DNA of 64,000 nucleotides from Dysidea avara (lineage: Eukaryota > Porifera > Demospongiae > Dictyoceratida > Dysideidae). The translations under genes and the position numbers were made by a program. Shown piece by piece: positions 1-25,500 of the stretch (its first letter is position 1; every line of letters begins with the position of its first letter). The stretch spans positions 10,875,277 to 10,939,276 of the forward strand of contig NC_089281.1 in NCBI RefSeq assembly GCF_963678975.1. Direction: 5' to 3'. The notes beneath the pieces are model-generated. The model saw only the letters and a list, made by a program, of their open reading frames with translations, ran no database searches and was not told the origin of the DNA.

Positions 1-104
1 TTTCACTGGTAATATACTTGGTAGCCATGACTGATTCATCCCATTCATTTATATTACATCTTTGCAAAATTTCTTTAACTGTAGACTATCCCATTTTTTT
101 CTAG

Positions 105-12634
<12,530 letters not shown>

Positions 12635-13200
12635 ATTATAACATGAAAAAATTAATTGTGTACCCAAACATTTCATTACACGTTCACTAGCTTATGAATG
12701 GCTTTAAATGGCAAGTGATTGTATAGTTGTATATACATGAGTGTATTTGTGGTCTATAATGTACCTCAATAACACACATTATTGTGAACAGCCAGATAGT
12801 GGATACATGTTGATGAGTGCAGATTGTGAGTACAGAAGTAAGAATGCAGCTGTATGCAAAGTTACTGTCCAGACATATCATGTGTCTTCATAGTACTTTG
12901 CATTTCAGTAATTGGCATGTAGTCTTGCTAGTAATTTTTAATGTGTCTAACACTCACTATGTTTTCCTTTGACATGGTAGTATGTGATAAAAAGTAAACA
13001 AAGATGTGAATTAGAAATTTTACATTTGAGTAGGGATCATATAGAGAAAATACTATTGCTAGTAGCCCTGTAATCAAGATGATATCACATCTTGATTCAT
13101 AGCTTTTCATTTCTATCATTCCTACTCAAATGTAAATTTTCTCGTCCTTCAATATTCCACAGACATAAATTAATAGTATATACAATAAATAATTATAGTT
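12635..13200. other. Convergent intergenic spacer with a small MITE
   Basis: Lies between the CEBPZ stop and the stop of the minus-strand SEFIR-Death gene. It contains a MITE at about 13013-13142 with terminal inverted repeats AAATTTTACATTTGAGTAGG and CCTACTCAAATGTAAATTTT. A related single end is at about 56745-56795. No gene seen. Confidence 0.7.
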
Positions 13201-14803
13201 TTACCAATAGTAATTATAATCATTTAGAATGTTCAAAAGATTCCAGTACAAGGAACCAGCATCATACAGTGCTGTAGTTAATGCCCCGATCGTTGCCTTT
13301 GAGGCGTTCTTAGTCATCCACAGATAAAACATTTGGTAAGCTTGTTCACATACTGAGTGAGCATAGTCTCGTCGAATAGTATATAAATTTGCCTCATCAA
13401 TTCCTAGCATTCTGCCCACTGCCTCCCACTCTGCTTTCATATTTCTAGCAAGTTTCTGGAACATTATACTGCAGGATGGCAAGGACTTCACCAGTGTGGT
13501 ACAGTCTTTGAGACACATAAAAACACAGTTAGCTTGCTCTACATCAGGCTCGGCTTCTAGGGCCGTGTATGTAGTAGTTGGCAGGCAAATGACCAACTTG
13601 ACAATTAGTGGCCGGTGATTTCCATATATTGGCCATCCTATTATGAAAAGAACATGGCATACATAGTTAGACTCCAGTAAGCAATGTTCAAACTGGTGTA
13701 TGCTTATGTATTAAACTTCAGAAAGTTTATATGCCCAAAATGATTATCAGTGTTGGGGGTAACACGTTATGTAATAATTATTGCTTTTGTGGTAACTAAG
13801 TAATATAACGAAATACGCAATAAAAACAGGTAATATAACTCAAGTTACTTTACTTACAAATGTAATGCGTTACCTAAGTAATATAGTTACTGTAACGAGT
13901 CTAATATTACATAACGAAGTTACTAATTTTGTTAGTTATGCACTGAGTAACGCCTAGCCACAACGAAGTAACATGAAGCTTTTTCATCACCTTGTTTATA
14001 ACCAAGATTTACACATTGCCCAACAACACAATCATGTCACATGATAAGGTGGTAGTTTCACACGTGACAGCTTAAGGCTATGGACACAAAGTAATATAAC
14101 ATGTAATATTATTATAGTTACTTTATTTTATGGGACTGTAACTAAAAGTAATAATTATGTAACTAGTCACTTTTAAAAAGTAATTGCCCCAACACTGATG
14201 ATTATCATTTAGGCTAGCTACATGCAATCGTTATGGATTGGAAATCATCAAGTTTTATAGCATGCATGCTGCACCTGATTCATAACTATGTTGCTGTGAT
14301 GATGTCAGGGCTCTCCTGCAGCTCCCATAAATCAGATATTCACAAAGGCGTGAAAATTCTTCATCTTCATAGTTTAGGCTGTGTGAAGATAGCCAATAAG
14401 ATTCACTTTGTCTCATAAATGATGGAACAGATTTTGCCACTCTATGTGAGTCTAGAAAAATTGTAACAAATTTGTCACAGTCTGATTTCAATGAACTGCT
14501 TCTACCTGCCAGAAAGTTGATACAACTTGTAACATTATTATCACAATTTCCTGTGATCACATACAACACAACATCATAGTCCTCGATTTTCCTCCAGAGC
14601 ATATAGTTGGGTGGATCTCGATGTAGATTGTCATGGCAATATTGTTCTGAAGGTTCAGGGTCAACCTTAACACCGTATTGTTTTAGACCAAGGAGACTAT
14701 ATACTAATGAGTCACTTGCAGCTCTGTCACCAACGTTATATGTCTTGGATGTAGACAAAACGAAAGCCTTCTTAAAAGTCGTCTGCTCAATCGCTTGAGA
14801 CAT
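13201..14803 (-). CDS. SEFIR-like plus Death-domain adaptor protein, 2 exons
   Basis: Exons 14275-14803 and 13201-13637 (complement) join in phase (phase 1, donor G|GTGCAG, acceptor AATAG|GATGG), giving 321 codons plus TAA. Residues about 10-150 resemble SEFIR/TIR-type domains: KAFVLST start, a strand with QYGVKVDPEP, then YMLWRKIEDYDVVLYVITG, as in the IL-17 receptor and Act1 families. Residues about 225-315 form a Death domain: FQKLARNMKAEWEAVGRMLG, then YEQAYQMF-like CEQAYQMFYLW and ATIGALTTALYDAG. The likely role is a cytosolic innate-immune or apoptotic adaptor; this is inference. The ATG at 14803 is the first in frame. The frame stays open about 110 bases upstream, so an upstream coding exon cannot be excluded. 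The intron is mostly a hAT-type MITE. Confidence 0.8.
13748..14197. mobile_element. hAT-type MITE, 450 bp, with 8-bp target duplication
   Basis: Terminal inverted repeats CAGTGTTGGGGGTAA and TAATTGCCCCAACACTG. The flanking 8-bp direct repeat ATGATTAT occupies 13740-13747 and 14198-14205. The inside is rich in GTTAC/GTAAC and has no ORF. The 8-bp duplication and the CAGTGTTGGGG end are typical of non-autonomous hAT elements. It lies in the intron of the SEFIR-Death gene. Confidence 0.93.
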
Positions 14804-15059
14804 CCAGCACAGGGCTGTCGTGTTTGCATTCGTTGATCTGAACCTCGATCTCGCTGATGATTTGAACTGTTCCGAGTTTTCTTTTCAGCAGATCGGCCCT
14901 GAGATTTATTATATAGGCACTAGACTTCTATAAAAAATCCATGACCCAATGTCTTCTCCCGAACCGTCCTGAACATTCGCGAACATACAGTCACGCGCCA
15001 AATATAGTATAATTATTTTTAAAAACTCCCTGACAAAGCACTTTAACCATATATAGATA
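14804..15059. other. Putative 5' region of the SEFIR-Death gene
   Basis: About 250 bases between the divergent SEFIR-Death start codon and the LINE fragment. It may hold the minus-strand promoter. No clear TATA box or other site can be assigned. Confidence 0.4.
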
Positions 15060-15700
15060 ATGGCTGTGCCAAGTGGATCCATGTGTCATGTGATTGCTCT
15101 TTAACAGTAGATGATCACGATTTAATGTTGAAAGATCCCAGTGATGACCCTTGGTTTTGTTCTAAATGTCACTCTGCCCCTCATCCACAGATCACGCCTC
15201 AGCCAGGATTGTCTTGTGTGTGTTTTAATGCTCGGAGTATTATCGCCAAACGTTTGGAATTTATGGCATTTATGCATGCTCATCAGTTTGATGTTGTAGC
15301 ATTGACTGAGACTTTCCTTGACGAGTCTATCTCTGATGCCCTGATTAGCCCAAATGGATACACTGTTTTTCGAAAAGACAGAAATTGTCATGGTGGTGGA
15401 ATTTTAGTATTGGTTAAGTCCTCTCTTATTTCATTCCATAGAAAAGACCTTGAGTCTGATTGTGAAATGCTCTGGATTGAACTGCTTACCTCTAGAGGTA
15501 AAGTTAACTTTGTAACATTTTATCTTCCTCCTGGTTCCTCTGCAGATGATTTGCAGCAGTTCATGTCTTCAATTTCTTTTACTGTGTCTACTCACCTTCC
15601 ACTGATATTGTGTGGCGATTTTAATGTTCCTGAGATAGATTGGCATTTGACAGTACCTTTGAAAAGTTCTCCTGTTGCTAATCTTCTATGTAATTTTATC
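15060..15700 (+). pseudogene. Non-LTR retrotransposon (LINE) fragment: endonuclease N-terminal part
   Basis: The ORF from 15083 reads a C-X2-C remnant (WFCSKC) followed by an apurinic-type endonuclease (EEP fold): VCFNARSI, then VALTETFLD (catalytic Glu), HGGGILVLVK and LILCGDFNVPEIDW (Asp/Asn pair). The frame then runs into the repeat at 15701, so the C-terminal endonuclease catalytic residues and the reverse transcriptase are missing. Dead 5' fragment of a LINE, probably L2/CR1-like; the clade is not certain. Confidence 0.85.
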
Positions 15701-16835
15701 CAGGAGGGCGTAGGGAGGGGGGGGGGGGTTCCGAGGGGTTCAGGACCCTCCCCCACTGTAAAATTTAGACTTCTGCAAGCAGGGTCCTAAAATACCATTA
15801 AATTTTAGTGTGGCAAGACAAAATGAGTGAGTAATATAGTGTAATGACACAGCACAGCAATTAATAAAGCTTGCATTCATGATTCATCTCTCAGGGAAGG
15901 ATTTACAGAGGTAACGTGAGCCCTCTTAAAAACTGTGAAAAAGACCGATATACTCTAATAGATCAGTCAGTTATAAACTCTAATATCAGGTTTATACTCT
16001 AATAGAGCAATCAGGTATACTCTAATAGAACATTCATTATATATCCATATGTCCATACGAAGTTTTGAAGACATTCTAACATTAAATGCAAAACTTAGCA
16101 TAACCTTATACTGCTATAACTTTGGTGTGCAGTGTTTAAAGATATAGACCTCCAATAATTTATCATTTGTGTTATACAAAATGAATTTATGCTATGCATA
16201 TTTGTATAGCTATATTGTTTTGATTGTAAGTCATTCCATTTGTATCAGTGGATTCATGGTTTCTATACCACAGTGAGATATAACTATCACTTACAGATCA
16301 CTATTATGTGTCTCCATAAGTGGCTCCAGGATTTTGGGTGACTGGTTTCTGATCAAAAAATACAGCTAGATTTTAGGTGAATACCAAAAAAAAGGGTCGA
16401 CACCTCCTAAGAATGGTTATTCTCCACTAAATAATATTTGTATCACTGATAAAGCACATAAAAATCTTTATTCACAACTTTATAGCTTGCTACACTGCTT
16501 CTCTGAATACTGTGACTGCTACAATAGAGTGACTGACTGCTCTATTAGAGTATCTCAATCCAATCGTGACCGGTTTCTGAAAACCCCTGGATCCATCCCT
16601 GGTCTCTATGTGTTACGCTGTCTGTTTCCACTAGGTGGCTTTATCTATAGTACTAGCTTCATCCCAGGGGCACTTATATGTACTTTTTGCATAAAATATA
16701 GCAATTTGCTGAGTTTTGATGCATTAAAATATTGAAAGTCTTTCAGCGGCTGGGGGCTGTGCCCCCAGGCCCCTGCTTCTGGTAACTCAATGCTGGTGTT
16801 GGAACCCCCCTTAAAAAATCCTGGCTACGCCCCTG
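15701..16835. mobile_element. Non-autonomous DNA transposon inserted into or next to the LINE fragment
   Basis: Ends are inverted: CAGGAGGGCGTAGG...GGGGGTTCC on the left and GGAACCCCCC...CTACGCCCCTG on the right. No transposase ORF. It contains several copies of the TACTCTAATAGA / TCTATTAGAGTA motif (about 15955, 16000, 16020, 16535). I could not find a clean target duplication, so the right boundary is less sure. Confidence 0.65.
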
Positions 16836-19546
16836 AAAGCTGTGAGCTCAGTTGAAGGTCTATAAAAATGGAAGTGTATTATAACAAAGATAATATATAC
16901 CTCATCTATGGAAGAACCCCCGTCTTGAAGAATAAGGTCCAGTAAAAAGGTCCACTTTTTTCAGTAAAAAAAGGTCCACGATTTTTGAACATTACAGTTT
17001 AAAAGTCTAGCATTTCAGTAGCAAAAGTCTAATGTAAAATTTTAGTGCCTAAAATGTCACCAAATTCAGCTTTTCAGTCTTCTCAGCCTGTATTTTCAAA
17101 ATTTTTCCGGGCGGCATGCCCCAGACTCCCAAGCTCATGCATGACTCCCAAGTATATACCTCAGAGTGAATTACTGTTGACAAGAAGAGATTGTGTACAT
17201 ATAGCAGCTGCATAGAGTAATATTAGCAATGTGTCAATGGATTTGATTGCATGCTTGCTGCTCAGTCCAACAAAAAGTTCCAAACTAGCTATATATGTGT
17301 ACAGTAAATAAATTGTTTACATATATTTTTTATAGAGGAAGCTTAACTACCACAAGTGAAGCTTTGGTGATTTTGCCCAACTAGTTCATGCAAATGTTTT
17401 TCATTTTTAGGTGCACCAAATAATCAAACCAGCTCAGGCTATTAAAAATACCCAATGTCAGCTTTGATTAGGTTGAAAAATGTAGCGAACAAGCAGCAGA
17501 TACAACTATACAAGTTAACATCCTAAGCAGTGGTTTATGTATACAAAATATTGTTTTGATTTCACACTAGTATGTTTGCGTCTTATCGTTTTAAATTATT
17601 GTACTGCAATTTCACTAATTTTGTAGTTAGAGACCAATCACGAGGATTTTCATGGTTTTAAAAATCTGAGGCAAAGCTGAGCTTTTTAGATCTGATCTCT
17701 AACTGACTTAGAAAATGGTGGAGGTGTATTTATACTACACTACACTACTGGGTTCTAAACTACTAAGTGTATTAGGTGTTGTGAATTCTCATTTCACTAC
17801 CTTTTCACATATATAATTTGGCAGGACTGTGGTAGTAATTAAAAAACTAATAAATTTGTACTGAAAACTCTTAAAATTGTGAAATATCATTATCATTACT
17901 ATATAACTGCGCTGTTGTTGAGACATACAGTAATGAAACTGTTATGAATTGTGACTACACAATCCTTGGTAGCCTTTTCATATCATTTTCACATGAAATT
18001 AGTACACTGAAATCGTAATGATTGCTTGAGTGCACTTTTCCACATTTTTATGCCCAACATTTTGAATTATGTCATGATGAAAAGTTAAACTTCTACTGAT
18101 AATTCTTCTGGCTACGCTTAAACTAATAATTGTCTAGGGAACACATTAGTATGTATGCAGTGAGCATCTTCAAAAACATTGAATAACTTATAGATGGAAG
18201 TGAACAAGTTCTTGAAATTTTGCCCATTTGTATTACAGTTTGACCCACTAAAAATGTTTCATCCAAATATCCAATACATTATTAATTTTTATGGCCAAGC
18301 AAAGACTCCCCCCGTATATACATGTCCTGTGTGGAAGCCACAAAAGTGCATAGTCTATTTCAAACTTTTCCTAAACTTGCATTAACACTGCACATGTCTG
18401 CTTTGGACACCTCAATTGTCACCACTGTTCATCTAATTGACTGAAATGCTATTTCTCTTGAGAAAAATTCACTTTTTATTTTTAGCGGTTTTCTCAGGGC
18501 TCAGCTCAACATGTACACCTACAAAACTTTTAAAAAATTAACCATATGCATGTTTTGTATATTGATCAGTGCCTGCATGATCTTATACTAGTATATGTTG
18601 AATGTGTAAATGATTTGACCACTGTTATTTACAGACGTTTTCCACTAGTCTAGTGTATATGTTATATAGTAAGACGTTTTTGTAATACTAACAGCTTTCG
18701 AGGTAAACTGCAGATGTCTAGCTCTCCAGGAATTTTGGTACACAGGTTTCCAGACTTCCTGTTGCACGCATACTTAAGGGGTCTGGAGGCATGCATCCTC
18801 AAGAATTTGAATCTGGTAACAATTTTCACCAAAATTCTTTAAAGCTGCGGCAACATAAATCAATCCCTTGTTTCCTGTCCACCACCCACATCTAGTTTTG
18901 GCTATTATGAAATGCATTGCACTTAATTGGTAGGGCCATGGTGAAAAATAACAATGTTAGGAACAGAATTTATTCCAGCAGGTTTGAAAAAGGTATCAAA
19001 TCTGCAGTTCTTGAATAAAAGTTCAACATGCTCTAATAGAACAATCAGCCAATATTCGATCATTCCAACTCAGAAAAATAATTACTTATGAGCATAAAGA
19101 GCTTAAAAGGAATCTATGCAACATTGATGTTTACATTATAGGATCAAATAATTAGCTACTGCTTTGCAGCATAATATCTAGCTATGTACCATGTACACAA
19201 CTAGGAAACCTCAGAAATCCCCTGGAGCTGCCTCTGAGTAGCTGCAATATATGGCTCTACCTCAGGTTTTTATATATATACATAATGGTAGTGATGATAA
19301 GCATGAATCCCTCAATTCACATGATCTGCATTGGACAGTTGGCAACAAGTATCATGTGTATATATAGCCCTGTTACTTTAGCAACATACAAACCATAGTG
19401 TGTAGGATAGGGTAGTATTATATACTCACAAGGTTGCATGTTTAAACACAACATAATTTAATAATAAAATGGATAAATAAAATAAATATTATTTCACACT
19501 CTATAGTATTTAAAAAGGTTACAAGTATTCAACACAACGTGTATGT
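16836..19546. other. Gene-free AT-rich spacer
   Basis: No ORF, splice chain or RNA gene that I can support. Two segments look like opposite copies of one small repeat: 17100-17150 (CGGCATGCCCCAGACTCCC) and 18775-18830 (GGGGTCTGGAGGCATGCATC). A TCTAATAGAACAATCAG motif is at about 19030. The last part is the 3' flank of XDH copy A. Confidence 0.5.
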
Positions 19547-22500
19547 TCACACCAAAATGTTCCATCTCTTAGCAGTACCAGAATTTGCTCCCCACTGATT
19601 GAATACCTTAAAACAACAATAACATTATGTATATTATGTTTACTATTGTCCTATGTGTATACCTGTTTGGTGATGTGATCAGGACAAGCCATTCTGATCC
19701 GTTCACAAGTTACTGGACTATCTAGTGTGAAACACTCTGTGACTCCAGCTTGTCTACGAACAGTTGCTATTGCATCTCTAATGGCAAAGGCAACAGATGC
19801 TCCCAAGAACAATGGTGGCTCACCAACAGCCTAAGATGTTTACATACATCGTAATGCAATGAGCTATAAGCATTTAAGAAATAAAGCTTACTGCCACTAA
19901 ACACCATACAAGATTTAAAAGCATTGACATTTTTCTGGGTCACGCATAGTATGTATTAATCATTTATTACAATGTTGAAAAATCATTGTAGACTTCATAA
20001 AATTAATTTTGGTTTTAAAAATTGTGAAGAGCAATCAATTTACGTGAATGCATCAGTTTCAACATTAGCTTACTCTAGAAGAATAAATAGCTCTACTGTT
20101 AGGAGATCCTTTCAGAAGGGACACATTGAATTCCAATGGGACATCAGAAAAACAAGGTATCTTATAATTTCCAGGTCCGTTAGTGAACGGCTGTCCACGA
20201 GGAGTTCTAGAGGTTTCTTCTAAGAAAATTAGTTCCTCCATCGTAAATAATCCAACTCCTTGAGCAAATGCTCCTTCAACCTGTGTAAACCAGCCATGAG
20301 TATATGATATACCTGCACTAGTATACCTGTCCAATATCAATAGCAGGATTGAGACTATCCCCTACATCCATTATGATATCAGTAGAGATGATGTGATAAC
20401 CTCCGGTTAACATGTCCACTTCCACCTCACTACAAGCCACACCAGATGTGAAGTAGTCAAAATATCTTCCAGTCTTTGTCTCCGGATTGTAATCAATATC
20501 TGGAATGCTAACCAAAATTTTTACTCACAGTAGATATATATATATATATATAATCAGCTTTGTTAAGGACAGCTCTCAATATAACCTCGTAACTGTGGTG
20601 ACCTATAGTACAATGAGGTTTGTGGAAGGTGGCTATTAATTCAGTCAAATACACTGACTAGTTTCAGTTTGTGACATAAGCAATACTAGGAAATAACATG
20701 TTGGCAACTGCTTTCTATAGAAGTTCACTATTTTGTAAAATACTTGACAGCTGGCTCATGCATCTCATGCCCACACAACTTGTTGATCCTTAGTTAAGGA
20801 AATCTCAACAATCCAAACACTTTAATTATATCTCAGTGTAAGAATAACTGCTTTATTAGAGTATCGGGGGTGTATACAGGAATTTTGAAAAGGAGTTTGC
20901 TCTGTAGCTTAAGTGACTGTTCTATTAGAGTAGTTACTATTATTGCCTGACTGCTTTATTACATAAAGTGTATCAAGTTTTTTGCTCAAATTAAAGTTCT
21001 ATGTTCTATTACACTAAATTGATGTTACCATCATGAGAGAAACCATTGCTTCGCTGAGCTAAAACTTTACAATGTGTCCCATTCCATTCCTGATCTGGGT
21101 GGGGAGCCTGATGTTTCAGGTTTTTTTTTAGTATTCCAAAACAATGTGCATTTTTATCAGTGTACTTTGTTATAATAAATAATACTGTTTAATTGGCAAG
21201 AATTATATTGATAGATTTTGATTTGGTGAGTGTGTTGTCCATTCAACACAAAGCATTGATGATATTAGTGCATATGAATTAAACCATGTACAGCTACAGT
21301 ATAATCTGAACACACTCACCTGTCTAAACACTGTAATTGTGAATACATACACTTACTTGAAGAAATCTTGTGCTGACAAATTTGTCATATCTAAGTATGC
21401 AGCAGTCACCTACATATTGTTATATAAATACAATTACATGCGATATACTGTATAGCCTAAATATTTCGAGGGGCAAATATTTCGAAGTTGAGCAATGTTG
21501 CTACAAATGAAATTTTCGTGGATTTGCAAACACTCCCAAAATGTATTAGACTATATGGAGGTCTAAATATCTCAAAGATAAAATTTTTGCTGATAACCCA
21601 CAAAACCCTGAAATCAGTGAAAATATTCCCCCTTGAAATATTTAGGCTATACAGTATGAACATACCCATTCTTCCCATGTCCCTTTCAAATTGGCTTCCA
21701 TATAAGGAGCCAGCCTTTCTTTAATTTTCTCACTAGCTTTCTTCACAGCCATGCCAAATAGGTCAGCTGAAGCTGATGCTGCTGTTGGACTTGCATTGGC
21801 CACAGTGTTGGTGGCCATTTCACTAATGTGTACTTTACTGTGGGGTACACCCAGGGCTCTGGCACACACTTGTACCATCTTGGTGTGTAGTCCTTGTCCC
21901 ATTTCCACTCCTCCATGTGCCAATAACACTGAACCATCAGTATACACATGTACTAGAGCTCCTCCCTACATTAGAATGATCACATGACATATACAAGTAA
22001 GACACAAGGTAGTGTCATGTAGCCAAGAAAGTCAGCACACAACAAACACAATTTTCATGCATAAGTAGCTTTGTGTTTCCTTATTTGAATATTGTGTGAT
22101 GTTGTCTGCTGGGTAGAGCAGTTCACACACAAAATTGAACAAAGCCACTCCCAAAATTTTGCATACTTTTGTTGTATTTTAAATTTATTTTTGTTGTTCT
22201 TTTCACACACCTTAAAATAATTGCTACTAATGCAAATGTGCAGCCAGATTGCCTGAAATTATATCAGACACAATTACACTAGATAATTTACCAATTCGGC
22301 ATGAATTCATAAACAATAACAATTTTATTGACTTTTAATTGCATAATGCTCCAGTTTCATCTAACTCCTACAGAATAAACCACTAAACGGTATCATAAGC
22401 AACAGAAATGGGGTGGAAGGGGCTAGAGGCTGATGCCCTACTATGGTCTGCCAAGGAGACTAACAGAATGACATCTCACCAAAATCATCCTTCTTAGAGT

Positions 22501-25500
22501 GGGGTGTGAAGATTGATACACTCTAATGGAATACTTAGCATTCACCTAACATGGCAACAAAGTTGAGACAGCCTAAACTGATAATCTCACTAATTACTTG
22601 TGAATTAGCACTGCAAGGAACAATCCACCACTCATCAACACTTACCTATTCATACTAAATGGTCAGTGATATATACAGCAGCTTCACTGGCATAAACATT
22701 GCCAGTATCAATGTAATGTATATATTAGTCATTGAAAGCAACATTGCATTCCGGAATCCACATCATAGGCCAATTATGACCGAATTTACAAAAAAAGGGC
22801 ACACATCCAGTTCTACTAACTTGGAAGACCATAACTTAGTTACATACAAACCTGAATCCATTCATCAAGCTATATTTGCTCACAGCTGACCAAAGTTCAA
22901 GTCAATAACTTTTTTCTATCTGAAGTTATGGATTATCAATGTTGGTAAATTGGATGGAAGACCCTTTTTTGAAAATCTGGCCACAATTATCTCATCACAA
23001 TCTAACCACAGCATCCCACTGCTATAAATGAATGAAAAGGCCTATTGGAGGTCGCCTACACTTTAATTCCTATACTATTGACAGGCTGTATGTGACTAAA
23101 GTACGAATTAAATGTGCACTAGCTATAGACAACTTACCTCATTTTATTTCTATGATCCCTACTGAAATGAAAAAAAATTATGCATATAGCTGCTGCAATT
23201 GACAAAAAAGGCATGTCTTGGGCCAAAGTGACATGAAATCAAGCCTGTAGTCTTCAAACTGTATGACAGATGAAAGAAAAAGTTTGTGAATATTGACAAA
23301 GTAAATTCGTCCACTTTTAATTTGTCAAATATCCATAAGTACCTGTAAAAGTACATGTTTAGATCCATGATTTCTGTCAACATTTAATAATATCGTCAAC
23401 ACTGGTGAAGTGTGGATTTGTCAAATTTTCCTTTCTTCAAAATTTTCAGTTGTACAATAGTCAAGTTGATTGTGCAACCATCATGATTCCTACTACACAG
23501 TACTACCGTACTGTAAGATTATGAAAGAGGATATGCACATACTATTACTTGTATCTGAACAAAAAATGATCAATATAATAAGATTAGCGGCACGCCCAAA
23601 AAATTCTTTTACAGTGAATGACTATCGTGAATTCCATACAAAAGTATGGGTAGCAAATGCGGCTCAGACTATAACTCGCCACATGAACTACGGATGGGGC
23701 TCCTCCTTCCAGTTACTCTGTGTTATACACATAAAGGAATCTATCTCGCTGGATAAACTCTCATAACTGGTCTACATTTTGCGATTCACACTTTCTACGC
23801 ATATCTACAATACATTTGTTCACTGTTGTGACGTAAAAAACATCACGTTTTTATTAGACTGTTTTTGGTTGTAAAGTTAGTGCACATCCTCTATTGATTT
23901 AGATTTTCTCATGCATTAACTACAATGTAATCTAACCTGACACATAAATTTTGGATAGAATCCAGTTCCAAAAAGTGTGGGAACTACTGCAATTCCTCGT
24001 TTATTCCACTGATTGTTCCTGTAAAAAGAAACCATTGACGATCACTGTATACTAATATTTACTTACTTGTTAAATTCCTCAATAGCTGCAGTACGTTCAT
24101 CATACTTAATCTTGGCCATCAACTCACTCCAGCATCGTCGAAGATGCAAATCAACAATAACTTGATTTGCTGGAATTCTATCACCATCATGATACAGGTT
24201 TAGTTCACGCACCTATCCAGGTAATGTCAGTAGTACATACAGACACTGTTAATGTGTAATTTCTACCTTGTGTACAGGTAGTTTACACACATCAGCCACA
24301 TTACTGATAACACACTCCATTATGTACATAGCCTGTGGTCTGCCAAATGAACGAAAAGCTGTGTTTGATGGAAGGTTAGTCTTGCACGCATAACCAACAA
24401 CAGTCAAATTAGGAATGTGATAGGCATTTTCACAGTGCATAATAGCTTTATCCAAAACCTACACTGCAGCCATAAAGTACATGATTACAGCTCATCTTTT
24501 TGACTCACAGGATGAGACAAATCAACTGAATTTCCAGCATTAGAATACAATTTTAAATCAAGTGCTAATAGTCTTCCATCTCTTGCAAAACCAACCTGGA
24601 GTACAATAACATACTAGACAATAAAAGTGTCATTATACGCACCTTGTATCTACCAAGGAAAGGATGACGTGTTCCAGTAGTCATCATGTCTTCATAACGA
24701 TCCAACATTATACGTACTGGTACCTTCAGTCTGTATGATATACAATAATTCTAATAGAACATACAAGTGATTGTCTTACTTGTTAGCAGCTATGGCTACT
24801 GAAGTAGAGAACATACAACTTCGTGTCTCTTTACCACCAAATCCACCTCCTGTAGAAAAAAGTTGAAGTGATTAAGAAAATAGTTATCGAGCTACATACC
24901 AAGTCTTTTGACACGAGTTGACACCTTATGAGCTGGAACACCTAATGCAGCAGCAGCTAATAACTATATATGTGTAGAAGGATAGTGACAATCTGGTAAG
25001 ACTAACTAACATTACTTGAGTTTTGTTAGCATTTTGAGTGGACACAAACATTTCAATTTCTCCTTCTTCTTTAGGAACTACCAATGCTGCTTGAGTTTCC
25101 AAGTAAAAATGTTCCTACAAAATCAGTAATGCAATTTAATATACATTATACATTGCCAGATCTTGTATTGCTTACTTGTCCACCAACTCTAACTTCTCCT
25201 GACAAAACATGATCAACAGCAGTAAATGCTGCCTCTATATCACCACTACTGAGAGACTTGATCGGTTTATAATATGACTCAGCAACAATAGCATCCTAAT
25301 TATCACACAGTTATTAAGTTACATTTTAAACTTATGCACTATCTACCTCTATGGTGATGATAGCTGGTAGATCTTTGTATGTTACTTTGACCAGTTTTGC
25401 CGCACGTTGTGCTAATGGATGAGTTTTAGCAACTGCTAAACCAATCAGTTGTCCTATACATGTCACCTAAACAATTGATAAGTATCCATCACAAGTACAC

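Noticed and set aside
14607..14798. Plus-strand ORF of 63 codons
   Set aside because: Shadow of SEFIR-Death exon 1, whose frame carries clear domain motifs and a valid splice junction.
23470..23766. 98-codon plus-strand ORF in XDH-A intron 24
   Set aside because: No recognisable domain, lies over a repeat end and inside an intron of a well-supported gene on the other strand.
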